DNA from: Echinococcus granulosus
Lineage: Eukaryota; Platyhelminthes; Cestoda; Cyclophyllidea; Taeniidae
NCBI RefSeq assembly: GCF_000524195.1
Contig: NW_020170381.1
Location: 3,698,190 to 3,762,189 of the forward strand
Direction: 5' to 3'
Length of the DNA stretch: 64,000 nucleotides
In this document: positions 39,555-52,300 of the stretch, one piece after another
How positions within the stretch are numbered: position 1 is the first letter of the stretch
Layout of the letters: each line of letters begins with the position of its first letter
Made by a program: the position numbers and the translations under genes
The notes under the pieces: model-generated
Database searches by the model: none
What the model was told of the DNA's origin: nothing
Seen by the model: the letters and a program-made list of their open reading frames with translations, nothing else

Positions 39555-40285
39555 GTCTAGGCTTAGTGTCAAGACACTACCTGTAGCAGGGCAGTCTAGC
39601 TTTTAAAATGTGATGTTCTAGTCATCTCCAAGGACATTAAGTTGTTCGAGTCAACTGGGAGTCTTGCTGCAAGGATGCAGCAGGATGAGTGTAGCCGCAT
39701 GCCATTATCGTGAGAGCCGAGTTATGGAAGACTGCAGAGGCTCTTGTGACCAAATATTCCATTAAATCAACTATCATTCTGTAATATTTCATTTTCTGTG
39801 TGGCTCTTAACAACTATTGGTAGTTAGGAGGTTCAAAAGTTGGTTTTATTTAGGGGGTTATTACGCGTTCGCTTGTTCTGGCACCGGGTCTCCTTTACGG
39901 CGTCAATTAGTTTACTGTGATAACGGAAAAGTCGAAAAAATAGGCTGTAATGTCCGAACTTGATCACATCTTGCACAACCGTTTTTCGGAAAGAAACTTA
40001 GACAACCTGAAAATAATTATGCCGTGAGACGATGGCAGAACCTGTTGCTTCAAAAGAGGTTTCTTCACTACATGAGCAGATTTTTTAATCCATGAGTGAT
40101 ACGAGACCAGAAGTGAAGTATGACTATGGCTGAATACGTATTGTGATATGGCGGCTATTATTTAATGCGACACGTAACCCTTGTGTTGATATAAATCAAA
40201 ATAAGGAAGAATTAATTGGATAAGAAGACTTAAAGTGTTTTTTGCCTTCTAACTAGATAGTAAAACGAAGCATTTGACCAAATCC

Positions 40286-40585
40286 TCAAAGAATTATTGG
40301 CAAAAAAACAAAGGAGTTCTTTAACAGAGGGCATGGAATTGATGTAAAGATGGAATAGATGGAGCGTTGATTTATCGAATGGTGCGTCCACAAACCGCCC
40401 GCCTTGTTTAGTGATGGCCTAAGGATTTCTCTGGCAGTCCTCCTCTCCTTCTGGAAGCCAACTGTATTACGCTGATGCAAAATCTCATCACTTGCGGTGG
40501 CCCAACGACCATTCTTGTGTTTCATAATGGAGCCAGGCAATGATAACGGTACGTGTGGTTCAGGGGGTAACTTCAACAGAGACAA
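40286..40585 (-). other. Open frame of unknown status downstream of CUL4
   Basis: Reads SLLKLPPEPHVPLSLPGSIM and later NTVGFQKERRTAREILRPSL. The text is protein-like and hydrophilic but no family is recognised. It could be an old mobile-element fragment. Confidence 0.2.
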
Positions 40586-41339
40586 GAACTTCGCTCGAAT
40601 TTAAATATGTTCGCATGCTTTTTTACCCCGCTTGCGGCGCGGGAATCATCTCCCCAGACACACCAGAAACAGATGAATAACAGCAGATTGTAACAAAATG
40701 CGCTGCCATGTCCGGCCCTTGGGCCGCCTACCGTTTGGGGAATAGGGTGAGAGGAATAGGCGAAGGCGGGGGTGAAGGGAGTGAGGGTATGCAGGAGGGG
40801 TGAGGTACAGTAGACCGCAACAGATGTGCAAGACAGGTGGATACATTGGTGGGAGATGGGCAGTTTTTGAGAGAAAAACAAAGTCAGTCTTAGTAATGAT
40901 GCTAACTTAATGAGGTAAAATTTGAGAACTCTGGTTTAATGAATAAAGTGGATTTTATGTATTTAGCAAACGAAACTTCGTTGTTAATAGACAAAAATCA
41001 AGGTGAAGATGCATTGGGAAGTGGATGATTGCTGGGATTTGGGAAAAAAGATTGCAAGGATACAAACCGCTTTAGAAAGTGGAAGTTGGGGTATAAATGA
41101 ACCAGACTAGTTGCAAATAAAGCGTAGAAAAAGTGTCCTAGTACAGCAGGCTGAAGTTTTCTCTTTCTCACTACTAAGCAGTTGGTTTTTAAAATTTGGA
41201 TTAGGTTAAAAATATTTAAGTGAGAAGGAATTTACTTAAAAAGGTTGAATTTTTGGACTTTCAAGTAAAGTGCGTGGTCCCTTATCCCAGTTCTCCTACT
41301 GTTCAGCTTTTCAAAATCAAATTTCCAACAAACATTTGC

Positions 41340-42345
41340 ATCGTCCAGAGACTTTGCTGAGGACAAAAGAAGACACAATACTCAAGTATAATTTGTACTG
41401 TAGACGCATAGATGGGCTGCCTTCAACAGACATGGTTCGGAGACCATGCCGCCCAGCGGAAGTACCCTAAGTCGTCCGTTACCGGAACCGGGAGTTGAAC
41501 AAGCTATTAGATTAGTACATATTAGCCCTCTCCTTTGAGCTTCATCCCCGGCGCTTTCCATGGTCAACCTCTTGCGTCGGCTATCACAATGTAGTCATTG
41601 CTTCAAGAGAAACACCCACGAACCAGCTGCACCAGGCATAGAATTTGCGTGCACCTGAGAGGATGCCTGACTACCACATCGCTGATTCCACCTAACGATT
41701 CGGCCAAACTTAAGACTACCGGCCTAAAAACCGAATCGCTTAATACGTTACGAAGCTTTAATGGTTTCGCTGTGGTAAGGTTTTACGTCTTCCACTAGTC
41801 ACTTTGCTCTCACTTCAACACTGCCTAACATATCTCGCTCTAGGTTCTATTCACCTGGTAGAGAGACGGATGATGCATCGCGGATCACTTCATTGACATC
41901 TTCGTCCTGGTACCCTAGACAGTTCCTTAACGAACTTTCCAAATCGTTCACGACCACGGCCAGTATCTCTTTTGTTGTTAATAGCATCCCTGCAGAACAT
42001 GGAACTGAGGCAGTTGCCAAAGGTAGAAGTCATTTTCAGCCCTTCCAGGGGGGGGAGCTTTGCAGGTTCTTTTATCTACAGCATATGCACTTCTTTTGTC
42101 ACGTTAATTTTTATCACTCGACCGTAGAAATAAGGGTATTTGTCCTTTACCCTGGTTTGCTTTCTGCTGCCGCCAAAGTAGCTCCTCGAGTCCTTCCTGA
42201 AGGCGAAAGAAGACATAATACTTGGGCACAATATGTGGTATTGAAGTAGAAGATAGCCGGAAAGCTACTGGTATGGCCTAGAGGCTCTGCCGCTTAGCGA
42301 AAGTACAAAGGCGGAGCCTTAAGTATCCTCAAAACCCAAAGATAG
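41340..42345 (+). repeat. Dispersed element with terminal direct repeats, copy B
   Basis: The left terminal repeat spans roughly 41340-41506 (GAGGACAAAAGAAGACAC to GAGTTGAACA) and the right one roughly 42176-42345 (GAAGGCGAAAGAAGACAT to the CTTAAGTATCC end). The internal part carries a segment like GTCAACCTC, GTCGGCTATCACAA and AAGAGAAACACC, shared with copies at 230 and 48.6 kb, then AACATGGAACTGAGGCAGTT, shared with copies at 2.9 and 49.0 kb. Core spacing is about 840 nt. No protein is encoded. Confidence 0.7.
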
Positions 42346-44869
42346 AACAAAACAAATACTCAAAGTATTAGAAGTGGTCTCTCATCAATGGAGGAGACTT
42401 TGTGCTTTGGAGTAAATAAAAAGCCCTCATAATGCACATAATTACTACGTGTGTGGAGACCAGGTATTTGTTTATAGAGTAGCTCCTGTAATGATGCCGT
42501 TCAGCGAGTTTTGCCTTCTCATTAGCGAAAAAGTACAAACCGTTGGCACAATTGCGGCCACTTTTGCTACACGTCCAGAGAAGCCCTGATGGAAGGTTAC
42601 CTTTTCATTCGAGAACTAACACTAAACACTAACTAAAAGCTTAGAAATACAAAAAAAATACTGTAGGACAACTCAACTTTTTGATCAGGCAAAAAAAAAA
42701 TTTTCCGTTAGAAATAAAATTGACGATGAATGGCTAAGTGACTAAATTGTGTATCCTTTGTTGATGCCAACTCCAGTGAAAGTGGTCAGCAAAGTTGTAC
42801 TTAATGTTGGACTTAACGTCGCCTCCGGGTGGGCGCTCTAGCCATTGACACGTAAGAATTTTCACACCGGATTGCTTTAAAGATCTCTTGAGGAGTGCTG
42901 TTAGTGCTCTTTCCAAAATACTTAACCAAAGCAGTTTAAGAGGCCGGAATTGATGTGTGTTAGTGTTCACAGGTTGGGGTTTTATTTTGAATCTTCAGAA
43001 GATATTACCCATCTTGTCAATTTTTCAATTATTTTATTTTCTTGAAATATTCTTTAATAAGCGGGATTGGAGTGGATTTTTGCACTAACTTGTGACTCGT
43101 CAGCCAAGGATCTACAAATTGCATAAGATTCTTTTCATTCCTGTTTCATAAAGCGTAGATCTCGATATTTTAACCCCTCATATCACAAAATCTGGGTTGA
43201 ATCTGGTGGACACTTACAAATCCATCCCCACAAGATTGACTGCTTCCTGTGTGTGGGTGTTTGTTGGATGCAGAAGGATTAGCTCCTAATAGATTGTTCA
43301 CTTACTAAAGGTCCAAAAATTACCATGGTTAAAATCCATCCATCTACCCGATCCGCTTTAGGACAACTCAAATATGTAAAAGAAAACTGCATCTCTAGAA
43401 AGAGCCGATACTAGCAAATCAGTAGACGGAAGCTTCCGTATTTATTCATACAGCACATCACAAGACCTCAGATCGCAGCTAAACAGACCTGTGAAAACGA
43501 TTTGTGCCTTGGGCCGGGATAAAGGTGGCACCGTTTTAAGTAACAACCGGCGACTGGCACTCATTTTGCGTTGTATCCCTAATTTCCCTCCTCTTTTTAT
43601 TGCCACTATTGCTGTTTAAACCACTGTTGCCTCCATTACTGAGTGGCCACCATATAAGAATTGCCATTGTTGCCTTGCTCGCAAGTTTTTTGTTCGCCTT
43701 CATGCAATTGTCAAATCAGTAAAACAGCAAGAAGTCCAAAAAACGCGATTTCCTACTACGTTTGCATTTATCGTCCATCTTCTTTTGGCTCAGACGGTTC
43801 ATTCAAGCTAATGAAACTAAATTGCCACCTCAAACTACGAGATCTTTTGCATTGCCTTGTTGACAGGTCTCAAAATAAAGATCTCTACTTCGACTTGGCA
43901 TCAACACATTGACATGCAAAATGGACCTGGATATAGACGTGAGCATGCAAAGCAAAACGGGCAGTTTGGAAATGAAAGTGGAATAAAATCAGAAGTGGCT
44001 GGGGCTAGGTTATTTACTTCTGGAGACAAGACCTTGCATAGAAGTGGCATTCACAGCCAACTCGTGCTTTGTTGGAAAGGAATGGAGGGTGGGAATAGCA
44101 ATGCTTTCAATGAACTCTACGAAGATTTCTGCAGCCTCCTTATTGCATTTGAGAGGTTAAAAACCCTTCGACGATTTCATAATCTCATGACAAGTGATTA
44201 ATTCATTTATGAGTTGGATAAGTACAGCCAATTAGTTTAATAACCTCATGCACTTTGGAGAATGTAGCTATATCTTTGCTGCTATTGCGGGAAAAATGAA
44301 ATAATTATGTACCCCTGTGTACCAAAAACCGTTGCCATTCATCTTCTTCTCTGTAGAGGTCTCCCGCAAGAACAACTCATTCGCATCACTGACATAAAAG
44401 TGAATAAAACATTTGCTACATTGACAACACTATTTCTTTTCCAAAAGGGTGTGTCATTTACAAAAATGATGACGGGGGAGCATTTGGAATAAAGTAGCAA
44501 AATGACAGTTCTTTAGCCTGGCCACTTTCACAAGTCGCTAATTATTCCAAGTGAGATCTGAACCCGTAGTTGTTTCCATTTTCGCTCAGTTGCTGTTAAC
44601 TGGATGCCAAGGCAACTGCACTGAGGCACCGATCCTTCAAAAGGACTGAGCTAATGAGTAACTTCATCACACTTCACATTATACTTCAGGAATTTCCAAA
44701 TGCTGCTTTGTAAATGATGGATGCACCTTTTTAAGACTTGAAACATTATAAAGGATATTTTATCAATGAAATCTGCCCACACATGGGTTTTTCAGTGGGA
44801 ACATATAACCGTTGAATTATCCCACCTAGCAGACAATGAGATTGTATTCGTCACCGACCTGACAGTGGA

Positions 44870-45106
44870 TCAGCATTGGCGACTGCACCTGACAGCCTTA
44901 GCCGGATTGAGCTAGCTCCTCTCATTCCTCATTCTTCAGCTCGCATTTGGGCAACAACAAGAGGCAGGCGGAACGGTGAGCAAATCGAATTGCATCACTC
45001 CCCCCTTCACGTATCCCCACATGCATCTCCCAAGGGGAGACTCATTTCACCCACAGAAGAGGAGGAGACTAGGTTAATTCTGCTAGCTGATGGGGCAAAC
45101 ATGCAC
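44870..45106 (+). other. Open frame after an acceptor-like site, possible terminal exon
   Basis: After GACCTGACAG the frame reads SALATAPDSLSRIELAPLIP and ends in an acidic patch, SPTEEEETRLILLADGANMH, before the stop at 45107. No homologue is recognised and no upstream exon joins it convincingly. Confidence 0.2.
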
Positions 45107-46467
45107 TAGTCCACTCAAAGAGTGCGGCTGCTTCTGTTACAATGGCTGGCTCATTCAATCACCCGCGATTTACCTACCAAGGTGGTATCAGGAAGATATG
45201 ATTTATTTTTCAACTCGACATCAAATTTGCTGTCCATCAAAGGTTTAATTTTTTAAGCTGAGGTATTTTAGTTGACACTCTTCTAGTTAGTACCATCTTG
45301 ACATCACGGCGCTCTGCTCATATCACCTCTGAGGTCAGACACCAGGCCTTCTATACACTGGTGACAGTTTCAGCCAGACACGTACCTCCTTGTAGCTGTC
45401 AAAACTGGGCTTATTTTACAAATCTCTACCTTCCTAAATTTTCCCAAATTTAGCCATGTGCTCTTAAAGTTTTAAGGGAATAAACATAATGTTAAGCTAA
45501 GTTTGTAAAATATTGCATTTTGGTGCAGATTTATCAATAAAAAGTGGATGCAAGCAAAGGTAAACGGCGAAAATATCCGTCTTGACCTTTCCATACCAAT
45601 CAAATGAGCATTATTGGGGATGTAATTCTAATTTCCCTTAATGAGTATAGGATGTCCAAAAAACTTCCCGTAATCTAATCGGTCACTCAATATAGTGTTG
45701 GTCAGTAAAGTACGTTAAAAATCAGTATGCAGAAGATGAACCATAGGCAAGAGGGATTTCGATTATTCCGTCCTGATAATATTAGCTTAAAAAATGCTCA
45801 CTTCACATCACAGCACCATACATGCAGGTCCTGCTGCAGCTGTGGGCATTATCCTCCTTTAATTGCGCATTTATGAGAGCACTAAGGATGGGTTGTACCT
45901 CTCTTGGCCTTTGGCTACATAAGTCCTCAAGTAGAGCCCATACCTGACAGTTTGCTACCCTGGGGATATAAAGTTGTTTGGTAGGGGGGTTGAATTATTT
46001 ATTGTCTTGAAGAATAAAAAAAAGCGAAATTTGTTGCCTGGAGAATTGAACACCAGGATAGGACATCCATGCATATTCAATACACCGAGTTGTCGACCTC
46101 AAATGAGATGTCTGACGGCCGACTGGAAAATCGATAAGCAGACCGAACCATCCGCTCAATGGGCAACTTGAATTTAAATGGTTCTCTGTGTGCCTTCTAA
46201 TTTCATTAAGGCGAATTCCAACGTCTGAAAAAGCCCTTCACTTATTATTTACCTATCAAATGTATAAGCTGAACTGACACTTTGATTATAACTATGGGAA
46301 AAGCCACATTGTCGTGGCGGTGGAGCTTGCAGGTATGTTGCGTTGTGGTCCATTTTTGAAAAGTTAATCAAGATAGCAGGAAGCAGTGGCAATACATGCA
46401 TAGAGAAGGTATGGATGGGTAAATTTATTTGGAAAGAGGGCCTATTTTCTGGAGCAGCTCATATCAC

Positions 46468-46610
46468 CTTAAGAAGACGTTGATGGGTCGCACAGTAGTA
46501 AGACCTTCGGATGGTTTCAATGGAGTCGTCATTTTTATCACGCCCACACTCACTCATCAGTGATGATCCCGGTTGTGGTGACTCTGGTGCCACTCCATGG
46601 TTGTTTAGCA
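46468..46610 (-). CDS. Unassigned Ser-rich internal exon candidate
   Basis: The acceptor TTGTCCTCAG precedes the exon, which ends CTTAAG before GTGATA. It reads LNNHGVAPESPQPGSSLM, then acidic residues, then IETIRRSYYCATHQRLLK, with one open phase. It looks like a low-conservation cytoplasmic region. No neighbouring exons were found on this strand. Confidence 0.3.
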
Positions 46611-46913
46611 CTGAGGACAATTTATTGCAGAAGTGGAACGCCTCACAATCAGCATGTCGTGAAGGGAGATTGCACAAATGACCAATCCGCCCATGGAGAC
46701 GGTACGTAAGTAGTTAACGTAATAGTTATTCTAATAAACAGTTATTTTAATTTACTTGTAACAAAAAGTATACACCGATTATTTCTTTATAACACGAAAG
46801 GAACTCTAGCCTTTATGCAAAAAATGGAAAATAATGATCAGTTGAAAGGACGTGAGTCAGAGAGGCCTAAAAGGGCACAGATTTTATGGTTGCTGTTTAT
46901 TCTCTATCTAGGA

Positions 46914-47173
46914 GACATCAAAGTCACTGTTTACAGGTTGTGAACGTAGCAATCACGTTTGTTTTAGCTGCACTCTTCCCTCTCCTACGCATCCGCCCCC
47001 ACCCCGATGACCACTTCCGTTTACTACAAAGTGGAACTGCTGCAGGTGCTTCCGTTGCTACGGCGACTGGACCTCCACTGGAGGTACACACTTTTAGTGA
47101 TGGATGTGGTGACAGTGGTAGCACAGTCGTCCATGTTTATCTTTGCCATCATCGAGCCCTGACAGGAAAATAA
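46914..47173 (+). CDS. Candidate exon with one transmembrane segment
   Basis: After TGTTTACAG the frame reads VVNVAITFVLAALFPLLRIR, a hydrophobic stretch followed by basic residues, and continues open to TAA at 47171. A GTACAC donor after the GPPLE codons (near 47081) would shorten it. The alternative frame is also hydrophobic (TLLVMDVVTVVAQSSMFIF), so the true frame is unsettled. Confidence 0.3.
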
Positions 47174-47673
47174 AATAGTGAATCTCTCATTCGGTAGTCC
47201 ATTTGGGGGGAGGAGTTGAATAATAAGAGTCCTTAAAATTCATGATGAATGAGAACATTGAGCATCACTGGGTGTAAAAAATAGGGGTTCGAATAAGGTA
47301 AGCTTGCTCATTTTAAAATAAATTTTAGTGCCTTATGGTACAATGGCCCTTTATGCTTTTGTTGCATCTCCACAGGCCTTTTGAGATACTGATTAACCAA
47401 CCTACTGAGTTTGGTTTGCCTTAAAAACGCTATGAATCAGACAAAGTTGGGAAGACTGGAAGTATAAACGGTAAGAAGATAGCAGGTCGTGGGATACTTA
47501 AAAGGCAGATTTCAATCCTTTCAGGTCTAACCACACTCTATTAATGAATACGATGCAAAACCGGAGATTGTGGTGGTCGTCAGCGTTAATGTAGTGGTGA
47601 CAGCTCTCTTGTTACTAGTCCCCTCCGAATTTGGTTAATCGCTGCATATGTCTTCCTTTTGTGAAATTTTAGC

Positions 47674-47765
47674 ACAGTATCCAGCTACCGAAACTACAAC
47701 TGTTGTTATTGTATTGTGGATAACCAACATTGCCATCATTGTGAGGCTGGAGTTATTCCTGAAGG
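47674..47765 (+). CDS. Candidate exon with a transmembrane segment
   Basis: After TTTTAGCACAG the frame reads YPATETTTVVIVLW then ITNIAIIVRLELFLK, closing at AAG before GTAATG. A similar hydrophobic run (EIVVVVSVNVVVTALLLLV) is open at about 47562-47635. Together with 46.9 kb this suggests a diverged multi-pass membrane protein gene on the plus strand, but no exon chain could be assembled and no family was recognised. The left boundary is approximate. Confidence 0.28.
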
Positions 47766-48309
47766 TAATGAAGGCTGGATGACAAGAACAGAGTCACAGA
47801 CCAACAACTCGGGCGACCAAAAAGGCCCAAGCCTCAAAGTAAAACCATTTTTTGAACACCGGCAATCAGCACCCGAGTTTAGGTCCAAAAGAAGTATTTA
47901 AAAGCAGAGGATTTTTGGATCCATTAGCTTCATCAAATCTGTTCACGTCATTTTTTGCATGGGCTATTTCTTCTTTACCAAGACCCACCAGGTTTGATAT
48001 CTACATGATGGTAGCAGATGGGCATAGTGCGTTAGCCTTTTGGATTCGCGTGACTGTAATGATAATTTTTCTTTTTCTTATGGGACCTCAGTTCCAATAG
48101 GGGTGTGGATGTTTGCGTTACCTAAACTTTACTTCCATTGTACGCCTTTCAATTGGTTGTGCCGACGTAAAAGACGTGCTCTGCTGTCGTTGTTGGGATT
48201 AAATAAAAACAGTTGGATGTGAACCTTGGAATTGAATGCCACAAGAGATGGGAGGGGACCCGAGCATAAACACATTTGAAGCAGACTTTATTCTGCTACA
48301 TGAAAACTA

Positions 48310-49335
48310 CTTCCTTTACAGAACAATTGTAAGACCGCGATGCTTCCCTCAAGACGAAAGAAGGCATAAAATGTATCACCGTCACGCAGAATGTGAAGGG
48401 AGCTACTGCCATTGTCCGGAAGTTAGGTCGCTCGGCGGAGGTATGTCGGAGTGCCTCAGTGGCCCGCTGCTAAAACCGAGAGTTAAATAAATAGCCAAAG
48501 TATTGCACAGCGCCCCTCCACTTTTAGGCATCGTCAATGTTGCACTCCCTGGCCAACCCTCGTGTCGGCCATCACAACGTAGTCGATAAGGTGAAGAAAA
48601 CCACTCAGGAGCCAACTGTGTCAGTCATCGATTTGCATGCAACTGAGCAGATGTCTGACAGCAACGTCACTGATCCCACTTAATAATTCTGCTGGGTCTG
48701 GTATTTCATATTGGGGAACAAAACTGTCTAAGCTCTCATGTATGTGCACAGCCTGTCGGAAGAACACTGGTCCGAAAGCAGGGTCACTTAACAAAGGACG
48801 GGCTTTGACACACTTCCATGGGAAAAGAGAGTCGCGCCCATCCCTCCATGCCACCCCTTTTCCCACTTCAGCTCTGTCTATTCGTATCTGCCTGGGTTTT
48901 ATCCAACTTGTAGGGAAGCGAAGGAGGATTCGCGCATTTACTTCATTTATAGCCTTAAGGAGGTATGGCAGACAGCTGCGTAACGAAACTCTTCATATGG
49001 TTCACGCCTATTGTTCTAGCTGCTGAGAGTATTCCTATAGAATGCGGGACTAAGGTAGGTGCCGTAGGTAGACTTCATACCCAGCCCTTATTTTAGGGAT
49101 CGTCACAGAATCTTCCAACCGCAGTATATGCTCTTCTTCGTTCACACTAAGGTTTAGCACCAGGATAGTTGGCCTAAAGGATATGGTTAGCCTTTTGATT
49201 GCCATCACTGTTGCGCCTCTAGACTGCCCTCACGACGATAGGAGACATAACACTCAAGAAGAGGATGTATTTCCGAAAGGTGGGGGAAGGGCTACAGGCC
49301 TGGCCAGTAGGCCAGGTTGACCAGCGGAGATAAAA
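48310..49335 (+). repeat. Dispersed element with terminal direct repeats, copy C
   Basis: Terminal repeats lie at about 48325-48490 (CTCAAGACGAAAGAAGGCAT to GAGAGTTAAATA) and 49215-49335 (CTCACGACGATAGGAGACAT to the GCGGAG end). Internal segments match copy B in the same order and orientation: GTCGGCCATCACAACG, AGATGTCTGACAGC, then GAATGCGGGACTAAGG. Core spacing is about 885 nt. Divergence from copy B is high, suggesting old insertions. Confidence 0.7.
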
Positions 49336-52300
49336 TAGCAGAGCTTTTCATCTACCTTCCAAAAATTCATAACTTATATTTTGCTTAGTTTATGCCATTC
49401 AAATGAGTTGCTAATTAGATTGGGATGATGTGAATAGCTGAAAACACCCTCCATCTCAATGAAAGCCCTTCATTTTCTTAAACAATGAGAGCATTGTTTA
49501 AAACAATTATAGCCCTCTTATGAGATCAGTCGTTGCCTAAACACGTCCGTAAACAACAACAAACGCGTTTCTGCCGCGATGGAGACACATGCTAAAGAGA
49601 GATGGAGGAGAGGGAGGGAGGGTAACAAGGCGAGCGCCAAAACAACGCGAGAGTTAAAAACATCCAATTAACACTAGAAACACCCAAAAAGCTCACTTAA
49701 AAACGGTTTATTGGGACCATTAATCGGTCCAAACGTATAACACTTGGCGAAGCGCTCAGTTGAGCTAATCGAGTTCAGACAGAGAGTTGGTAGTTAAATT
49801 ATGCCTCTGCTGGGCACTAGAAATGGTAAATTATCATCCTCCGACAGCAGAAATTATGTCAACTATACACCTAACATCGACTATTCGACCTTCACATTAA
49901 TAGGATGGAGTCCCATTCGTGTCACCTAGTCTCCAAGTCGCCTAGCCCATTAAAAATACAATAAAACCGCTTTCAGACTCGCAGGCTTTATACAGAGTCC
50001 AGGAGTAACTCAGACTCTACGTAAGCGCCATTATTCATTACCTTGCCCCAAGAGAACAGTATCTGGCCAGAAAATACGCCGAGAGGGGTATTAAAAGGGA
50101 GTAGCCAACTGTGAAAGGCTAAATGGTCAGAAACTAAAGGTAAAACGCTGTAGAAACTGAACTGGAGTTTGGCAATAAAGCTGGTAGTAAAGTAAGAACT
50201 ATGTCCACTAGTCGAAAAATTTTACCAATAAAGGCAATAAGGGATCCATAACTTCACGCATTGAAGGAGTTAGGGAATGAATGAAACATGCACATAAAAA
50301 TATTAAAATGGCAACAAAGTAGAAAAACAACGTTTTGCTGTTGGACATATGTTCCTAAGAGGGGCGATTGGCATTGCAAACTGTTCAAAAACACCTAATG
50401 GCCTTAGCAAAACATGGTAAATGAATTGTAGCAATTCAGACGGCAAATAGGCCTATCATTAGGCGAAGAAGCATTCTCGTATGAACCTCATTCCTACGCA
50501 ATGGAGGATTTTTACTCTTCCGGCTAACTCTAGATTGTAAAAAGGGAAGGGTGACCACTGGTAGTGTCGAGGACTGCACTTAGAACTAGATGCAGACTAG
50601 GCTGTAAAATGGTAGCTTCAAGAGGATGTAGAATACTGGGAGACCGTTTAGTCTCAGCCATCCGGCTACTGGTCTATCGGTACTTTTATAATAGAGCTTC
50701 TATGAGGCCAATTTGTCTTATATCGTCTTCAGAGGTGACAGGGACGCTGTATTATAACGGCCTGATTGTACTACCGCCTAATACCGCCTGGTTATGAACA
50801 GCTAATGCGTGTGCCTAAGAGGATACTGCGGATCTGTAACAAGAAGACCCAAGTGTCGTGTACGTCTTCATTATGCTAGAGTACCCTAGTAGTCACTATC
50901 CTTGTACATTTCAATCTTTTTACATGGCTTTGACCTTAAAGTGAACGTTAGTAGCCAATAGAAAAGTATTCGTAAATGTTTGGAAATTAAACGCAAAAAG
51001 GTGAGACTTATCCTCTGTAAAGAAACTTCTTGAACGTTAAAGTAAGAGTAGTTTTCTAAGTTGTCTACATCGTAAGCGCCCTTGAATTTGGGAATGTGAA
51101 TTGAAAGGCAGCGAAGAGGCAAGCTCAGAAGTCACCCGGATACAGTAAAATATGGTCACTTAGCGTGATAAGTAGGTGTCTTCAATTAGAGACCTATGGC
51201 AACGCCCACTGACATTTATCACTAGGAAACCCTGCGTTTTATTATTGGAACCGATGATAAAGGGCTTCGATATGGAGTTATTTTTATGAAGCGCAGGATG
51301 TCTCAAGGAGCTTAGTGCGAGCCTTTGTCGGCTTGCGTTTGCATAAAGTTTTCCATGCCCATTATGATAGAGAGTCATCGCAACAATATTAAAATTAATG
51401 CCTATGCAGCAATTTCGATGGCAAAGCGGGGGAGCCCAATCGTTGCTTCTCATTATTTTAGATTAAAGAGTTCACTTTTACTTGGCTGCCAACTTTTCAG
51501 CCCTTCTGCGCATTGATAGTAAACTTATTCCGAATGTGTTCGCAGGGATAACCTAATCGTCGTATCAATGACAGCATGGACAAAAAACCCGAAATAGCAA
51601 ATAATTCACATTTTAAAAGGAAACTACGCCAAAATGGCAGAAACTTAGAGCATTTAGTGTTAAGGGCTGAGTTAAAAGTGCTCTAATGTCAAGTTCTGTA
51701 AAGTGACAAAAAGTGTATTGAGACCACATTCGACCGAATACAAAAAGTTTGTTAAAAAGTGATTACAATATCTACTCAGAAGGAATTAAAAAGGAGCATG
51801 ATATGAAGGCCCATTTTTTACTCCTGGTAAAAGAAGCCAAGGGTGGTTGGGTGTGTAATGCGTTGGCACATTATGGAATCCAGATGTTGAAGAGGATGAT
51901 TAAAGGCAGCAACCAAGTGAGAACGTAGAATTATCTCAGGCGCAGCGAAATGTGGACGTCCATTGTCTGGCAGACATCAGTGGTAAAGTCACCTGGCATC
52001 CATCACCGAGGCACTTTATGCACCCTACGAGGATTTGAAAACAAAGATTTCCTACGAACCACTCCACACAGTTGCCTCCAACCACCATCCACTAATCTCA
52101 CCATCTTCCGGCTTATCGGAATCTAGGGCATATGCTGCTAGCGCTGGAGAAATCAGTTCTGATTTAGGTGTGAATGAGACAAAAGCACTGATCGCATGTT
52201 TCCAAAGTCTATTTTCGCAGTGAAAACGGTACTCAGAGAATGCATGTGGATGAAGGTCTGTCGCACCTACTCATCCTTCTAAGAAGGGGCATTGAGGGGA

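Noticed and set aside
41507..41560. Primer-binding site or polypurine tract for the repeat element
   Set aside because: Sequence after the left terminal repeat differs among copies and does not start with TGG. Sequence before the right repeat is pyrimidine-rich (CTTTCTGCTGCCGCC), so retrotransposon status is not proven.
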